Positions 14,217 through 21,654 of a DNA stretch of 31,229 bases are shown here, one piece after another (the stretch's first letter is position 1; each line of letters begins with the position of its first letter). The notes beneath the pieces are model-generated. The model did no database searches, was not told the DNA's origin, and saw only the letters and a program-made list of their open reading frames with translations. The stretch is from CAYLVJ01 sp964501525 (lineage in GTDB: Bacteria > Patescibacteriota > Minisyncoccia > Minisyncoccales > CAYTKG01): contig CAZCSI010000003.1 of NCBI GenBank assembly GCA_964501525.1, positions 1 to 31,229 on the forward strand, read 5' to 3'. Both the position numbers and the translations under genes were made by a program.

Positions 14217-15611
14217 ATGGCCAACAAAAAACTTGTTCAATATATTAAAAACCAGCTGGAGGCGGGAATAGAGAGAAGAAAGATCGAAGAGGTGCTGCTG
14301 AAAAAGGGCTGGGCCGAGCAGGAGGTGAAGAAAGCTTTCCAGGAGGCATCGACTCCGGGTGCGGAGTTGAGCACGGCAGAAGAAGCGGTTGGACAGAGAG
14401 ATTATCTGCCCGGCCCTCTTTCGCTTCTGAAAAAAAGCTTTGAGGCTTATCAGAAAAAACTTTTTGTTTATCTGGGTATCGTCTTTTTATCCGCAGGAGC
14501 TACAGCCCTCTTGTGGTTTGCCTTTTCTCTTGTTTTTTCTTTTCAAGGAAGCATTGTAAGTTCTTCCGGACTCGATATTTCCGGTTTTTTAACCCCTCGG
14601 GTACTGATACCTTTTTTCTTAGTGGTTCTTGGAAACGGACTCATTCAGGTCTGGACCTTGACCTCTCTATTTTGCGCTGTCAGGGACCGGAAAAAATCAA
14701 AAGGGGTGATAGCCGCCTTTCAAGAAGGTTGGCTAAAGATTCTCCCTTATATCTGGGTGAGTTTTCTGATGGGGCTTCTTATTATGACCGGCTCTTTATT
14801 TTTCTTCGTTCCCGCAATAATCTTCTCCGTCTGGTTCAGTTTTTCCGCTTTTATCGTGGTAACGGAAGATATCAGGGGCTTGAATGCGCTTCTGAAAAGC
14901 AAAAGATATGTGGCCGGACGATGGTGGTCAGTGTTTGGACGTGAGATCGCAGGCTCTTTCATCGTCGCTTTTATGGCAACGGTTTTGAGCTTGGTGCTTT
15001 CTTTTACCTTCGGTCTCTTGATAGGGGAAAGAGGAAGAGACATTGCTTCTATTGGGACAATGTTGTTTGTTCCTCTCGGAGCCATTTATTCTTTTCTCCT
15101 TTATGAGGAGTTGAAGAGGATCAAGGGAGAGTTCTCTTTTGCTCCTAAGAAAAAAGAAAAGATTATTTTCTTATCAATCGGCTTGCTGGGTGCAGCTATT
15201 ATGCTGGCCGTTATTGTCGGAGCTGTCATTTTGCTGCCTTCAAACCTGCTCTCTCTTCAGGAAACAAGGGAGCAGGCTCAAGACGCCCGAATTATTGTTA
15301 ATATGTCTCAGCTTCGAACTACAGCCGCTCTTGTTTATGATGGCGATTATGATGAGCTTAATCTTGACCATGAGATGGTGGCTTCTTGTGCGCGCGATAT
15401 TGCAGAACAGGGCGGAGATCTTGTCATCAAGACGGGAGACTCTGCGTACTGCGCCTATACCGGACTTGTCAGCGGCGGTTATTATTGTATCAGCAGCTCC
15501 GGGAGTGGCCGGAAGACAGAGAAGACGCCTGGCGCCACCTGCAATGACCATTCTTTTAAATGCCCCGAAGAAGAGATGACAGGCTTTGATTCAGAGTCGA
15601 TGCTGCACTAA
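14217..15611 (+). CDS. polytopic membrane protein fused to a C-terminal pilin-like domain
   Basis: This 464-residue protein has three parts. Residues 1-45 form a small helical domain (YIKNQLEAGIERRKIEEVLLKKGW) of a kind often seen at CPR membrane-protein N-termini. Residues about 78-300 hold about six hydrophobic segments. After a basic KKKEK stretch, a last helix (about 310-335) leads into ETREQAQDARIIVNMSQLRTTAALVYDGDYDELN and a Cys-containing region (CARDIAEQGGDLVIKTGDSAYCAYTG...YYCISSSG...TCNDHSFKCPEEE). The helix followed by QDARxxxxMSQLRTxxxLxYDGDY strongly resembles the alpha1 helix and start of the globular head of type IV pilins and pseudopilins, but here it sits at the end of a polytopic protein rather than after a prepilin leader. 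The fusion call is inference. Confidence 0.75.
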   Translation: MANKKLVQYIKNQLEAGIERRKIEEVLLKKGWAEQEVKKAFQEASTPGAELSTAEEAVGQRDYLPGPLSLLKKSFEAYQKKLFVYLGIVFLSAGATALLWFAFSLVFSFQGSIVSSSGLDISGFLTPRVLIPFFLVVLGNGLIQVWTLTSLFCAVRDRKKSKGVIAAFQEGWLKILPYIWVSFLMGLLIMTGSLFFFVPAIIFSVWFSFSAFIVVTEDIRGLNALLKSKRYVAGRWWSVFGREIAGSFIVAFMATVLSLVLSFTFGLLIGERGRDIASIGTMLFVPLGAIYSFLLYEELKRIKGEFSFAPKKKEKIIFLSIGLLGAAIMLAVIVGAVILLPSNLLSLQETREQAQDARIIVNMSQLRTTAALVYDGDYDELNLDHEMVASCARDIAEQGGDLVIKTGDSAYCAYTGLVSGGYYCISSSGSGRKTEKTPGATCNDHSFKCPEEEMTGFDSESMLH

Positions 15612-15655
15612 CGACTTGAATCGGACCCGATCGGAGATGGGGTGACGACTGAACC

Positions 15656-15730
15656 CGGGGTGTAGCTCAAACTGGCTAGAGCGCTGGCATCGGGAGCCAG
15701 AGGTTACCGGTTCGAATCCGGTCACCCCGA
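15656..15730 (+). tRNA. tRNA-Pro(CGG)
   Basis: This is a 75-nt cloverleaf: acceptor CGGGGTG/CACCCCG (the C1-G72 pair is typical of bacterial tRNA-Pro), D stem GCTC/GAGC, anticodon stem CTGGC/GCCAG with loop ATCGGGA (anticodon CGG), and T arm ACCGG-TTCGAAT-CCGGT. The discriminator is A; CCA is not encoded. It forms the left border of the AT-rich insert. Confidence 0.95.
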
Positions 15731-15951
15731 CTATCCCAAAGTTCAGAAACCCTGAATAGCTGTATTATTGGATGGAGTTCAAGTGTCTTCGAGCAACGAT
15801 TTTGTATTCTGACAGAAATAAAAGGCGTCCAGCGGATCGTTTCTGTGCCGGTAGAGAAGAAAAATTCTATTACAAGAGATTTGTTAACTCGTTTGCTGTA
15901 TCTGCAGCTCGGATTATCTCTCTTTTGACACCGTTCAAAAAAAATAAAGAT

Positions 15952-15978
15952 GTCAGGTTCTAAAATGAAGAGCCTGAC
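15952..15978 (+). repeat. hairpin just upstream of the 15988 gene
   Basis: GTCAGGTTCT (15952-15961) can pair with AGAGCCTGAC (15969-15978), with one G-U pair and a 7-nt loop AAAATGA. It ends 9 nt before the GTG start and has no T-run after it, so it looks like a structure near the ribosome-binding region, not a terminator. The region 15731-15951 otherwise shows nothing I can name. Confidence 0.5.
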
Positions 15979-15987
15979 TAAATAACT

Positions 15988-16734
15988 GTGTTGAGTAAAA
16001 ACGCAATTCTTAGAAAAGAGAGGGCTATATTAGAAGCTTTTTTTAATAAAAAATTTCCTAATATACCTAGTTTTCCAGACTGGATTGCCGATGACCTTCT
16101 TCGGTTTTGGAACGAAAACATATTTCATGTTCATTATCTTCCTGAAATTGCACTGGCTGAAGATTTTGATTCACCATTGTGGCAGGATAGACCGAGTAAA
16201 GTTTTTTATAAAAAAATTCGTGAGGGAAAACTCAAGGAAGAAGCCAGAATGTTAACTGGAAAATGGGTCTTGGTGGACGGCAGGGACAAACCAGAGAAGA
16301 AGGTTCCTTGGATACGAATTAATGATGTTCGGCTTTTTCAAAAAATGGGTTTCAACCCCAAGAACCATTTAAAAAAATGGAACAAACAATTACATCAAAG
16401 AGAATATTTGTTTAAAATTTTAGAAAAAAAAAGATTCGGTTCAAGATTTTGCTTGACCATTCACGAAATAAACGATTTGAAGCCGTTCATCTTGAATTTT
16501 CTGAAAATCGAGCAATCAAAAGTTATTCGGTTGCCTTTTTTTGCCGAGTATAACTATTTAGGGAACGCCATTTATAAACAATGGCGTACTACAGAAACCT
16601 GGGAATGGTTTGAGGATAAGTTTGACGATGGTCAATATTTGGCAGGCGGTAGTCATAGTGTTGGCTGTATAGGCTGGGATCCTCCAGGATTTTGGAGCAC
16701 TATTTTAACTTTTAGGCCGGTTATAGAGTTGTAG
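15988..16734 (+). CDS. hypothetical protein, possible C-type-lectin-like C-terminus
   Basis: This is a 248-residue protein with a GTG start (15988) directly followed by a TTG that could also serve; the frame has a stop at 15979. It has no signal peptide or membrane segment. The sequence is rich in Trp, Phe and Lys. The final 50 residues (TWEWFEDKFDDGQYL, a GGSHSVGCIGWDPPG turn region, then FRPVIEL at the end) have the look of the last strands of a C-type-lectin/FGE-like fold, where chains end in GFR-hydrophobic and where diversity-generating retroelements put variable residues. I do not recognise the family. Base composition is clearly more AT-rich than its neighbours. The next gene starts 4 nt after its stop, so the two form an operon. 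Confidence 0.7.
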   Translation: MLSKNAILRKERAILEAFFNKKFPNIPSFPDWIADDLLRFWNENIFHVHYLPEIALAEDFDSPLWQDRPSKVFYKKIREGKLKEEARMLTGKWVLVDGRDKPEKKVPWIRINDVRLFQKMGFNPKNHLKKWNKQLHQREYLFKILEKKRFGSRFCLTIHEINDLKPFILNFLKIEQSKVIRLPFFAEYNYLGNAIYKQWRTTETWEWFEDKFDDGQYLAGGSHSVGCIGWDPPGFWSTILTFRPVIEL

Positions 16735-16738
16735 TTTT

Positions 16739-17620
16739 ATGAATAAAGAAATAAACCAGACATGTCAAAAAATAAATCACCAAGATATATTGAACAAAGA
16801 ATTTTATCCGGTTTGGTTTTTTACCAACGAAAGAGCCAATAGTTTTCTTGGAAAATTAGAGGGGGACAGAGAGATTAAAAAAGTTTTTGCCATTGGAGGA
16901 AGTGGTGATTTCGCCTTTTCGCTCTTATCCAGCAAAAATTTAAGGGTAGATGAGATAAATGTCTGTGATATAAGGCAGATGGCAGGTGTTTCAATTGATT
17001 TCAAAATAGCCCTCTTCAAGAAGTTATCATACGAAGAAATTTTAGATTTATTTTTAAAGCGAAAAGTTTTTGATAAAACTGCAATTTACTCAAAAATCAA
17101 GGAAACGATAGCTCCATCGAGTAAAATTTTTTTTGATTTCATTATAGAAAACCATAAAGAAGACGACTTTTTAAAGTGTTTAAAAAAGTCAGGCCTATGG
17201 TACAAAGATAGTTTTTGGCAAATTAAAAATAAAACAAAATATCTTCTGTATCTAACTTCAGAAGAAAGATATCAATCTCTGCAGGATGACTTGGATAAAA
17301 TAACAATTTACTGCGGAGAGTTCAACGAAAACTTAAAATTATTCCAAGACGATTACTACGACCTGATCTATGCGTCAAATATTTTAGATAGTAGAAAATA
17401 TTGTCGAGACCCTCATTCGTATTTACAAACTATTAAAAATAAGCTCAGCGAAAACGGGTTATTGTTCGTTGTTGTTCAAAACAATCCCGGGAGGATGATA
17501 AAATTGATGGAAGAGAAGGGGTTTTCTCTTTATCAAAGAGAAATACATAAATTCAACATCATCGCTTCGCTTCTTGGACATTATTGTTATTCATTTTTAC
17601 TGTTCACAAAAATAAGGTAA
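16739..17620 (+). CDS. SAM-binding protein resembling DUF3419/BtaA aminocarboxypropyltransferases
   Basis: This is a 293-residue protein. Residues about 47-100 read FAIGGSGDFAFSLL, then VDEINVCDIRQMAGVSIDFKIALFKKLSYEEILDLF: a Rossmann-type SAM motif followed by an acidic strand end and the KxAxxxxLSYEExLxLF signature I associate with DUF3419 (BtaA, SAM:diacylglycerol 3-amino-3-carboxypropyl transferase). A later DLIYASNILDSRKY...SYLQTIKNKLSENGLLFVVVQN segment fits the central strands of a class I methyltransferase fold. Known BtaA acts in betaine-lipid synthesis; whether this one acts on lipid is not shown. It is AT-rich like its partner gene and ends 135 nt before tRNA-Ala. Methyltransferase-fold is likely; the DUF3419 assignment is moderate. 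Confidence 0.65.
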   Translation: MNKEINQTCQKINHQDILNKEFYPVWFFTNERANSFLGKLEGDREIKKVFAIGGSGDFAFSLLSSKNLRVDEINVCDIRQMAGVSIDFKIALFKKLSYEEILDLFLKRKVFDKTAIYSKIKETIAPSSKIFFDFIIENHKEDDFLKCLKKSGLWYKDSFWQIKNKTKYLLYLTSEERYQSLQDDLDKITIYCGEFNENLKLFQDDYYDLIYASNILDSRKYCRDPHSYLQTIKNKLSENGLLFVVVQNNPGRMIKLMEEKGFSLYQREIHKFNIIASLLGHYCYSFLLFTKIR

Positions 17621-17755
17621 GATAAGGGCGGTGCGCCGGTTTCACTTTTTCTGTCCGCCTTGCTCGAACGATTAGATTTTTAACCCACGGAGTGCAGTAA
17701 ACATTCAGGATTTTCTTCAAAAGAGTTGAGTTTTGCTTAGTAATCGTGACATAAA

Positions 17756-17827
17756 GGGCCGTTAGCTCAGTGGCAGAGCGCAGCACTCGCATTGCTGAGG
17801 TCGGGAGTTCAAATCTCCCACGGTCCA
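17756..17827 (+). tRNA. tRNA-Ala(CGC)
   Basis: This is a 72-nt cloverleaf: acceptor GGGCCGT/ACGGTCC containing the G3-U70 pair that is the alanine identity element, D stem GCTC/GAGC, anticodon stem CAGCA/TGCTG with loop CTCGCAT (anticodon CGC), and T arm GGGAG-TTCAAAT-CTCCC. The discriminator is A; CCA is not encoded. It borders the AT-rich insert on the right. Confidence 0.95.
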
Positions 17828-17871
17828 CAAACGCCTTTTTGGGAGTAAAAATCAAAAACAAAGAAACATAT

Positions 17872-18288
17872 ATGAACAGGAAAAAGCTGGGGCGGTGGGG
17901 AGAGGCAAAGGCATCCGCTTATCTGCAGAAAAAAGGTTATGAGATTTTAGGCAGGAATTTCAAACGGGAGAGGTCCCGTTTTTTAAAATCAGAAATAGAC
18001 ATTGTAGCCCGGAAAAAAGAAACCCTTTGCTTTGTTGAGGTAAAAACATTGTCCAGCCGCACTTTTATTACGCCGGAGGAGCATGTTACCAAAGATAAGA
18101 TTCGTAAAATTATCAATACCGCTGAATCGTATTTGGTTGAAAACGGCATCGCTCTGGATTCACCCTGGCAGATTGATATCGTTTCTGTTTTAAAAACTGC
18201 AAAAGACAGGATTGCAAAGGACAGAATTGAGATAAAACACTTTGAAAATGTTGCCTCTTATGCTTACAGATGTGAAGAGCGGAAATAG
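17872..18288 (+). CDS. UPF0102/YraN family nuclease-like protein
   Basis: I start at the ATG at 17872 (138 residues, MNRKKLGRWGE), because the frame open further upstream runs into tRNA-Ala. The YraN signature is present: GRWGEAKASAYLQKKGYEILGRNFKRE, then SEIDIVARKKETLCFVEVKT with the E-ID...EVK residues of the PD-(D/E)XK nuclease fold. The family has a predicted endonuclease fold and is close to Holliday-junction resolvases, but no firm cellular role is established. It begins 45 nt after tRNA-Ala and is followed by the nusA promoter. Confidence 0.9.
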   Translation: MNRKKLGRWGEAKASAYLQKKGYEILGRNFKRERSRFLKSEIDIVARKKETLCFVEVKTLSSRTFITPEEHVTKDKIRKIINTAESYLVENGIALDSPWQIDIVSVLKTAKDRIAKDRIEIKHFENVASYAYRCEERK

Positions 18289-18324
18289 TTTGTCGGAAAA
18301 CTATTAGCAGCCTGTAATTAAAGA

Positions 18325-18353
18325 TTGACAAGGGGGCGGGGTTGAGATATGAT
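18325..18353 (+). promoter_or_regulatory. strong sigma70-type promoter for nusA-tig-clpP
   Basis: A perfect TTGACA (18325-18330), an exact 17-bp spacer and TATGAT (18348-18353) form the best promoter in the window. The predicted transcription start is near 18360, 109 nt before the nusA ATG. Confidence 0.85.
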
Positions 18354-18361
18354 AAGGAAAA

Positions 18362-18443
18362 GGTCCGGCAAAAGCGGACCATATTTTTTAAAAGATTAAC
18401 TCTCGTTAAAATGCGGAGGCCGCGAGGGCTCTGTTGTTCGCGG
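18362..18443 (+). promoter_or_regulatory. structured nusA leader: terminator-like hairpin plus second hairpin
   Basis: GGTCCG (18362-18367) pairs with CGGACC (18375-18380) and is followed by ATATTTTTT (18381-18389), which has the form of an intrinsic terminator only a few nt after the predicted start. Further on, CCGCGA (18420-18425) pairs with TCGCGG (18438-18443), with a 12-nt loop. The first hairpin may terminate yraN read-through, attenuate nusA, or protect the mRNA 5' end. Confidence 0.6.
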
Positions 18444-18468
18444 GTCAAGGCGAAGCGAGAAATAAAGA

Positions 18469-19734
18469 ATGGACCTAAAACAATTTAAATTAAGCATTAC
18501 CCAGCTCGCCGAAGAAAGAGAAGTTCCCCGTGAAAGAGTAGTGGATATCATAGAGCAGGCGGTGGCCGCCGCTTATAAAAAAGAATACGGCCAGTCCGGC
18601 CAGAAGATTGAAGCCGAGATGGACCCGGTTACGGGCGATTTTAAGTTTTGGCAGGTAAAGGAGGTGGTTGAGGAGGATATGATTTTGACGGAAGAGGAGA
18701 TCGAAAAATTAAAACAAGGGGAGGAGCTGGAAGAGAAAAAAATTCATTTCAGTCCGGAAAGACATATTCTTGTCGATGAGGCCCGCAAAGACAACCCGGA
18801 AGCAGAAGCCGGAGATGAGATTAAGATTCCCTTGGAGCCCCGCACCACGTACGGCCGTATAGCGGCTCAAACCGCTAAACAGGTTATACTGCAGCGCCTG
18901 AAAGAAACGGAAAGAGACCTTCTTTACGAGGAGTTCAAGGGAAAAGAAGGGGATGTTATCTCCGGAACCGTACAGCGGGTAGGCGGAGACCGTGTTTATT
19001 TTGACCTGGGAAAATTATTGGGGGTGATGACCTCTGAGGAGCAGATCCCGAGAGAACATTATGAAATAGGTCAACGTTTCAAACTTTTTATTCTTAATGT
19101 GGAAGAAGGCACCAAAGGTCCTGTTATCTATCTCTCCCGCGCCTTTCCCAAGCTGGTGACCAAGCTTTTTGAGATAGAGGTGCCTGAGATATCGGCCGGG
19201 GAGGTGGAGATTAAGTCAATTGCCCGCGAGCCCGGTTCAAGAACAAAAATAGCAGTGATTTCCCATGACGAGGAGGTTGACCCTATCGGAGCTGCCATAG
19301 GACAGAGAGGAAGCCGGGTTTCAGCTGTTATCAACGAGCTGGGCGGAGAAAAGATTGATATTATCAAGTATTCCGAGGAGGTGGAAGAATATGTTAAAAA
19401 TGCGCTTTCACCGGCTAAGGTGCTTCAAGTGCAGCTGGAAGACCAAAACAGGGCCGTATGCGTTGTCCCGGACGACCAACTTTCTTTGGCTATTGGCAAG
19501 GAAGGGCAGAATGTAAGGTTGGCGGCCAAACTTACCGGCTGGAAAATCGATATCCAGTCCATAGAAGAATGGGAACAGGAAAAAGAGCAGGAAAAAGAAT
19601 TAAAGCAGGAGCAGGGGGCAGAAGAGGAGGTAGAAGATATGGAAGAAGAAGAGGAAGAAAAAGAAGAGGAAGAAAAAGAAGAAGAAGAGGAGGGGGAAGA
19701 AGAGGAAGAGGAACAGGAAGAGAAAGAAGATTAA
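18469..19734 (+). CDS. nusA: transcription elongation factor NusA
   Basis: This 421-residue protein has the RNA-polymerase-binding N-terminal domain (1-150), S1 (about 160-224, GDVISGTVQRVGGDRVYFDLG), KH1 (about 230-300, DPIGAAIGQRGSRVSAV) and KH2 (about 305-370, LAIGKEGQNVRLAAKLTGW). NusA controls pausing, intrinsic termination and antitermination. In place of the AR repeats of E. coli NusA, it ends in a roughly 50-residue tail that is almost only Glu with some Lys/Gln (residues about 371-421). The gene has its own strong promoter and structured leader, and tig follows after 22 nt. NusA feedback on its own leader is plausible by analogy with E. coli. Confidence 0.96.
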   Translation: MDLKQFKLSITQLAEEREVPRERVVDIIEQAVAAAYKKEYGQSGQKIEAEMDPVTGDFKFWQVKEVVEEDMILTEEEIEKLKQGEELEEKKIHFSPERHILVDEARKDNPEAEAGDEIKIPLEPRTTYGRIAAQTAKQVILQRLKETERDLLYEEFKGKEGDVISGTVQRVGGDRVYFDLGKLLGVMTSEEQIPREHYEIGQRFKLFILNVEEGTKGPVIYLSRAFPKLVTKLFEIEVPEISAGEVEIKSIAREPGSRTKIAVISHDEEVDPIGAAIGQRGSRVSAVINELGGEKIDIIKYSEEVEEYVKNALSPAKVLQVQLEDQNRAVCVVPDDQLSLAIGKEGQNVRLAAKLTGWKIDIQSIEEWEQEKEQEKELKQEQGAEEEVEDMEEEEEEKEEEEKEEEEEGEEEEEEQEEKED

Positions 19735-19756
19735 GAATTAAGAGTTAAAAAATAAG

Positions 19757-21025
19757 ATGGAAAAAGAAGTTAAACACGGCAAAGAGTCCAAGATAGAATT
19801 GACAGTGGAGCTTTCCGTTGAAGAGTTTAAAGAAATAGAAAAAGAAGTTTTGGAAAGACTAGCCCGGGAGGCGGAGCTGCCCGGATTCCGTAAAGGTAAG
19901 ACTCCGGCAGAGGTGGTAAGAAAAAAAATCGGTGAGCAAAAAATTCTTACAGAAACCGCCCAGGAGGCGATTGAAGACAGTTTTAAAAAAATAATTTCTG
20001 AAGAAAATCTGGAACCCATAAGTCAGCCTCGGGTTAATATTACGAAGCTTGCTCCGGGAAATCCTTTTCAATACAAGGCCGAGTTTGTTGTTCTGCCCGA
20101 AGTGAAGCTGCCGGATTACAAAAAACTCGCCTCGGGGGTAAAAAAAGAAGAAGTTTCCGTAGAAGAAGAAGAGATACAGGAAACCTTGGATTGGCTTCAG
20201 AAAGCGAGGCCCAACCTTAAACAGGTGCTGCGGCCGGCTAAAAAGGGGGACTGGGTCGAGATATCTTTTTTCTCGCCTCAGTTGGAAAAAGGCAGAAAGT
20301 TTGAGGACGCCTTTATTTTAGGAAAAGGTAAGTTGATACCGGGTTTCAGCGACCAGTTGTTGGGTATGTCTCCCGGAGAGACAAAAGATTTTTCTCTTGT
20401 CTTGCCTGATAATTTTAAGGCAAGAGAGGTGGCAGGAAAAGAGGTTGAGTTTAAGGCAACCATGAAAAGCGTCAAGGAGCCGGAGCCGAGGGAAATTAAC
20501 GATGATTTCGCCCGGGACGTGGGAGAGTTTGACTCCTTGGAAGAGCTTAAGAAAAATATTCGAGAAGGCCTGCTTCAGGAAAAGAAACAAGGCGGAAGAC
20601 AAAGAAGAAGGTCTGAGATACTGGATAAAATAGTCGAGAAGACGGATGTGAGCGTACCCGAGGTTTTGATAGAAAGGGAAAAGGAAAACCAACTGGCTCA
20701 ATTGAAAAAACGTGTTTCGGAACAACTGGGCGTTTCGTTCGAAGAGTATCTGGAAAAGATTAACAAGACGGAGGATGAGCTGGAAAAAGCTTTGACTAAA
20801 GAAGCGGAGGGCAGAGTTCTGAGATTTTTAATTTTAAGAGAGATATCGAGCCGGGAAAAAGTTGAGGTCAGCGATGAGGAGCTGGAGCAGGAGGTGAATA
20901 GTTTTTTAAAGCAGCTTTCTGATATCGACCAGGCAAAAAAAGAAGTTGACCTTGACCGATTAAAAAGTTATACTAGGGACAAGATAGAACAGAACAAGGT
21001 TTTGGAAATTTTAGAGGAACTCTAA
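19757..21025 (+). CDS. tig: trigger factor
   Basis: This 422-residue ribosome-associated chaperone has an N-terminal ribosome-binding domain with the signature GFRKGK (43-48), an FKBP-type peptidyl-prolyl isomerase domain (about 150-240, KKGDWVEISFFSPQ... LIPGFSDQLLGMSPGETKDFSL) and a helical C-terminal chaperone domain. It binds at the ribosomal exit tunnel (L23) and shields nascent chains. It lies 22 nt after nusA and 1 nt before clpP, the tig-clpP linkage common in bacteria. The catalytic quality of the PPIase domain cannot be judged from the sequence alone. Confidence 0.95.
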   Translation: MEKEVKHGKESKIELTVELSVEEFKEIEKEVLERLAREAELPGFRKGKTPAEVVRKKIGEQKILTETAQEAIEDSFKKIISEENLEPISQPRVNITKLAPGNPFQYKAEFVVLPEVKLPDYKKLASGVKKEEVSVEEEEIQETLDWLQKARPNLKQVLRPAKKGDWVEISFFSPQLEKGRKFEDAFILGKGKLIPGFSDQLLGMSPGETKDFSLVLPDNFKAREVAGKEVEFKATMKSVKEPEPREINDDFARDVGEFDSLEELKKNIREGLLQEKKQGGRQRRRSEILDKIVEKTDVSVPEVLIEREKENQLAQLKKRVSEQLGVSFEEYLEKINKTEDELEKALTKEAEGRVLRFLILREISSREKVEVSDEELEQEVNSFLKQLSDIDQAKKEVDLDRLKSYTRDKIEQNKVLEILEEL

Positions 21026-21026
21026 T

Positions 21027-21620
21027 ATGACGCTTATCCCGACTGTAGTTAAAAAAACACGAACAGGCATGAGGGCCTACGATATTTATTCCCGTCTTCT
21101 TGAGGATAGGATCGTGTTCGTGGGCGGGGCGATTGACAATAATCTGGCCAACTCGGTTATTGCCCAGATGTTGTTTCTTGCTTCCAACGACCCTAAAAAA
21201 GATATCAAACTTTATATCAACAGCCCCGGAGGAGCGGTAACATCCGCCCTGGCTATTTATGACACTATGCAGTATATAGAAGCTCCCATCTCCACGGTTT
21301 GTGTGGGTATGGCTTTTTCCGCCGGCGCCGTGCTGCTGGCAGCTGGAGACAAGGGAAAAAGATTCGCTTTGCCCAACTCGGAGATGCTCCTTCACCAGGT
21401 GGCTGTCAGCGGGGGGGTGACCGGCCCTGCGGTGGAGATAGAGATAGCGGCCAAACACATCTTGGAGCTGAAAAACCGTATCAACAAGATACTGCATCAG
21501 CATACGGGCCAGGCATTGAAAAAGATAGAGCAGGACACTGATAGGGATTTTTATCTTACATCTCAAGAAGCCAAAAAGTACGGCCTCATTGACGAGGTGA
21601 TAAAAAGCAAAAAGGCATAA
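21027..21620 (+). CDS. clpP: ATP-dependent Clp protease proteolytic subunit
   Basis: This 197-residue serine peptidase has the intact catalytic triad S98 (GMAFSAGA), H123 (MLLHQV) and D172 (QDTDRDFYL), spaced as in E. coli ClpP. The usual AASMGA around the serine is AFSAGA here. Other family segments are present (YINSPGGAVTSALAIYDTMQ, SEMLLHQ, YGLIDEV). ClpP forms a double heptamer and degrades substrates fed by ClpX or ClpC, neither of which is in the window. The stop of tig and this ATG are one base apart (TAA-T-ATG). A terminator follows. Confidence 0.97.
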   Translation: MTLIPTVVKKTRTGMRAYDIYSRLLEDRIVFVGGAIDNNLANSVIAQMLFLASNDPKKDIKLYINSPGGAVTSALAIYDTMQYIEAPISTVCVGMAFSAGAVLLAAGDKGKRFALPNSEMLLHQVAVSGGVTGPAVEIEIAAKHILELKNRINKILHQHTGQALKKIEQDTDRDFYLTSQEAKKYGLIDEVIKSKKA

Positions 21621-21654
21621 TTTGCCCTGTCAAAAATATTTAAAACTTAATATT

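Noticed and set aside
15772..15963. 63-codon plus-strand frame after tRNA-Pro
   Set aside because: No recognisable domain, no ribosome-binding site, and it lies in a degenerate-looking AT-rich gap. I treat it as chance.
15656..17827. attachment-site repeats from the flanking tRNA 3' ends
   Set aside because: I found no second copy of either tRNA 3' end inside the insert, and no integrase.
17770..17871. N-terminal extension of YraN
   Set aside because: It would be translated from inside tRNA-Ala; the family N-terminus matches the ATG at 17872.
20973..21566. 197-codon minus-strand frame opposite clpP
   Set aside because: clpP on the plus strand has an intact catalytic triad; the opposite frame has no family resemblance.
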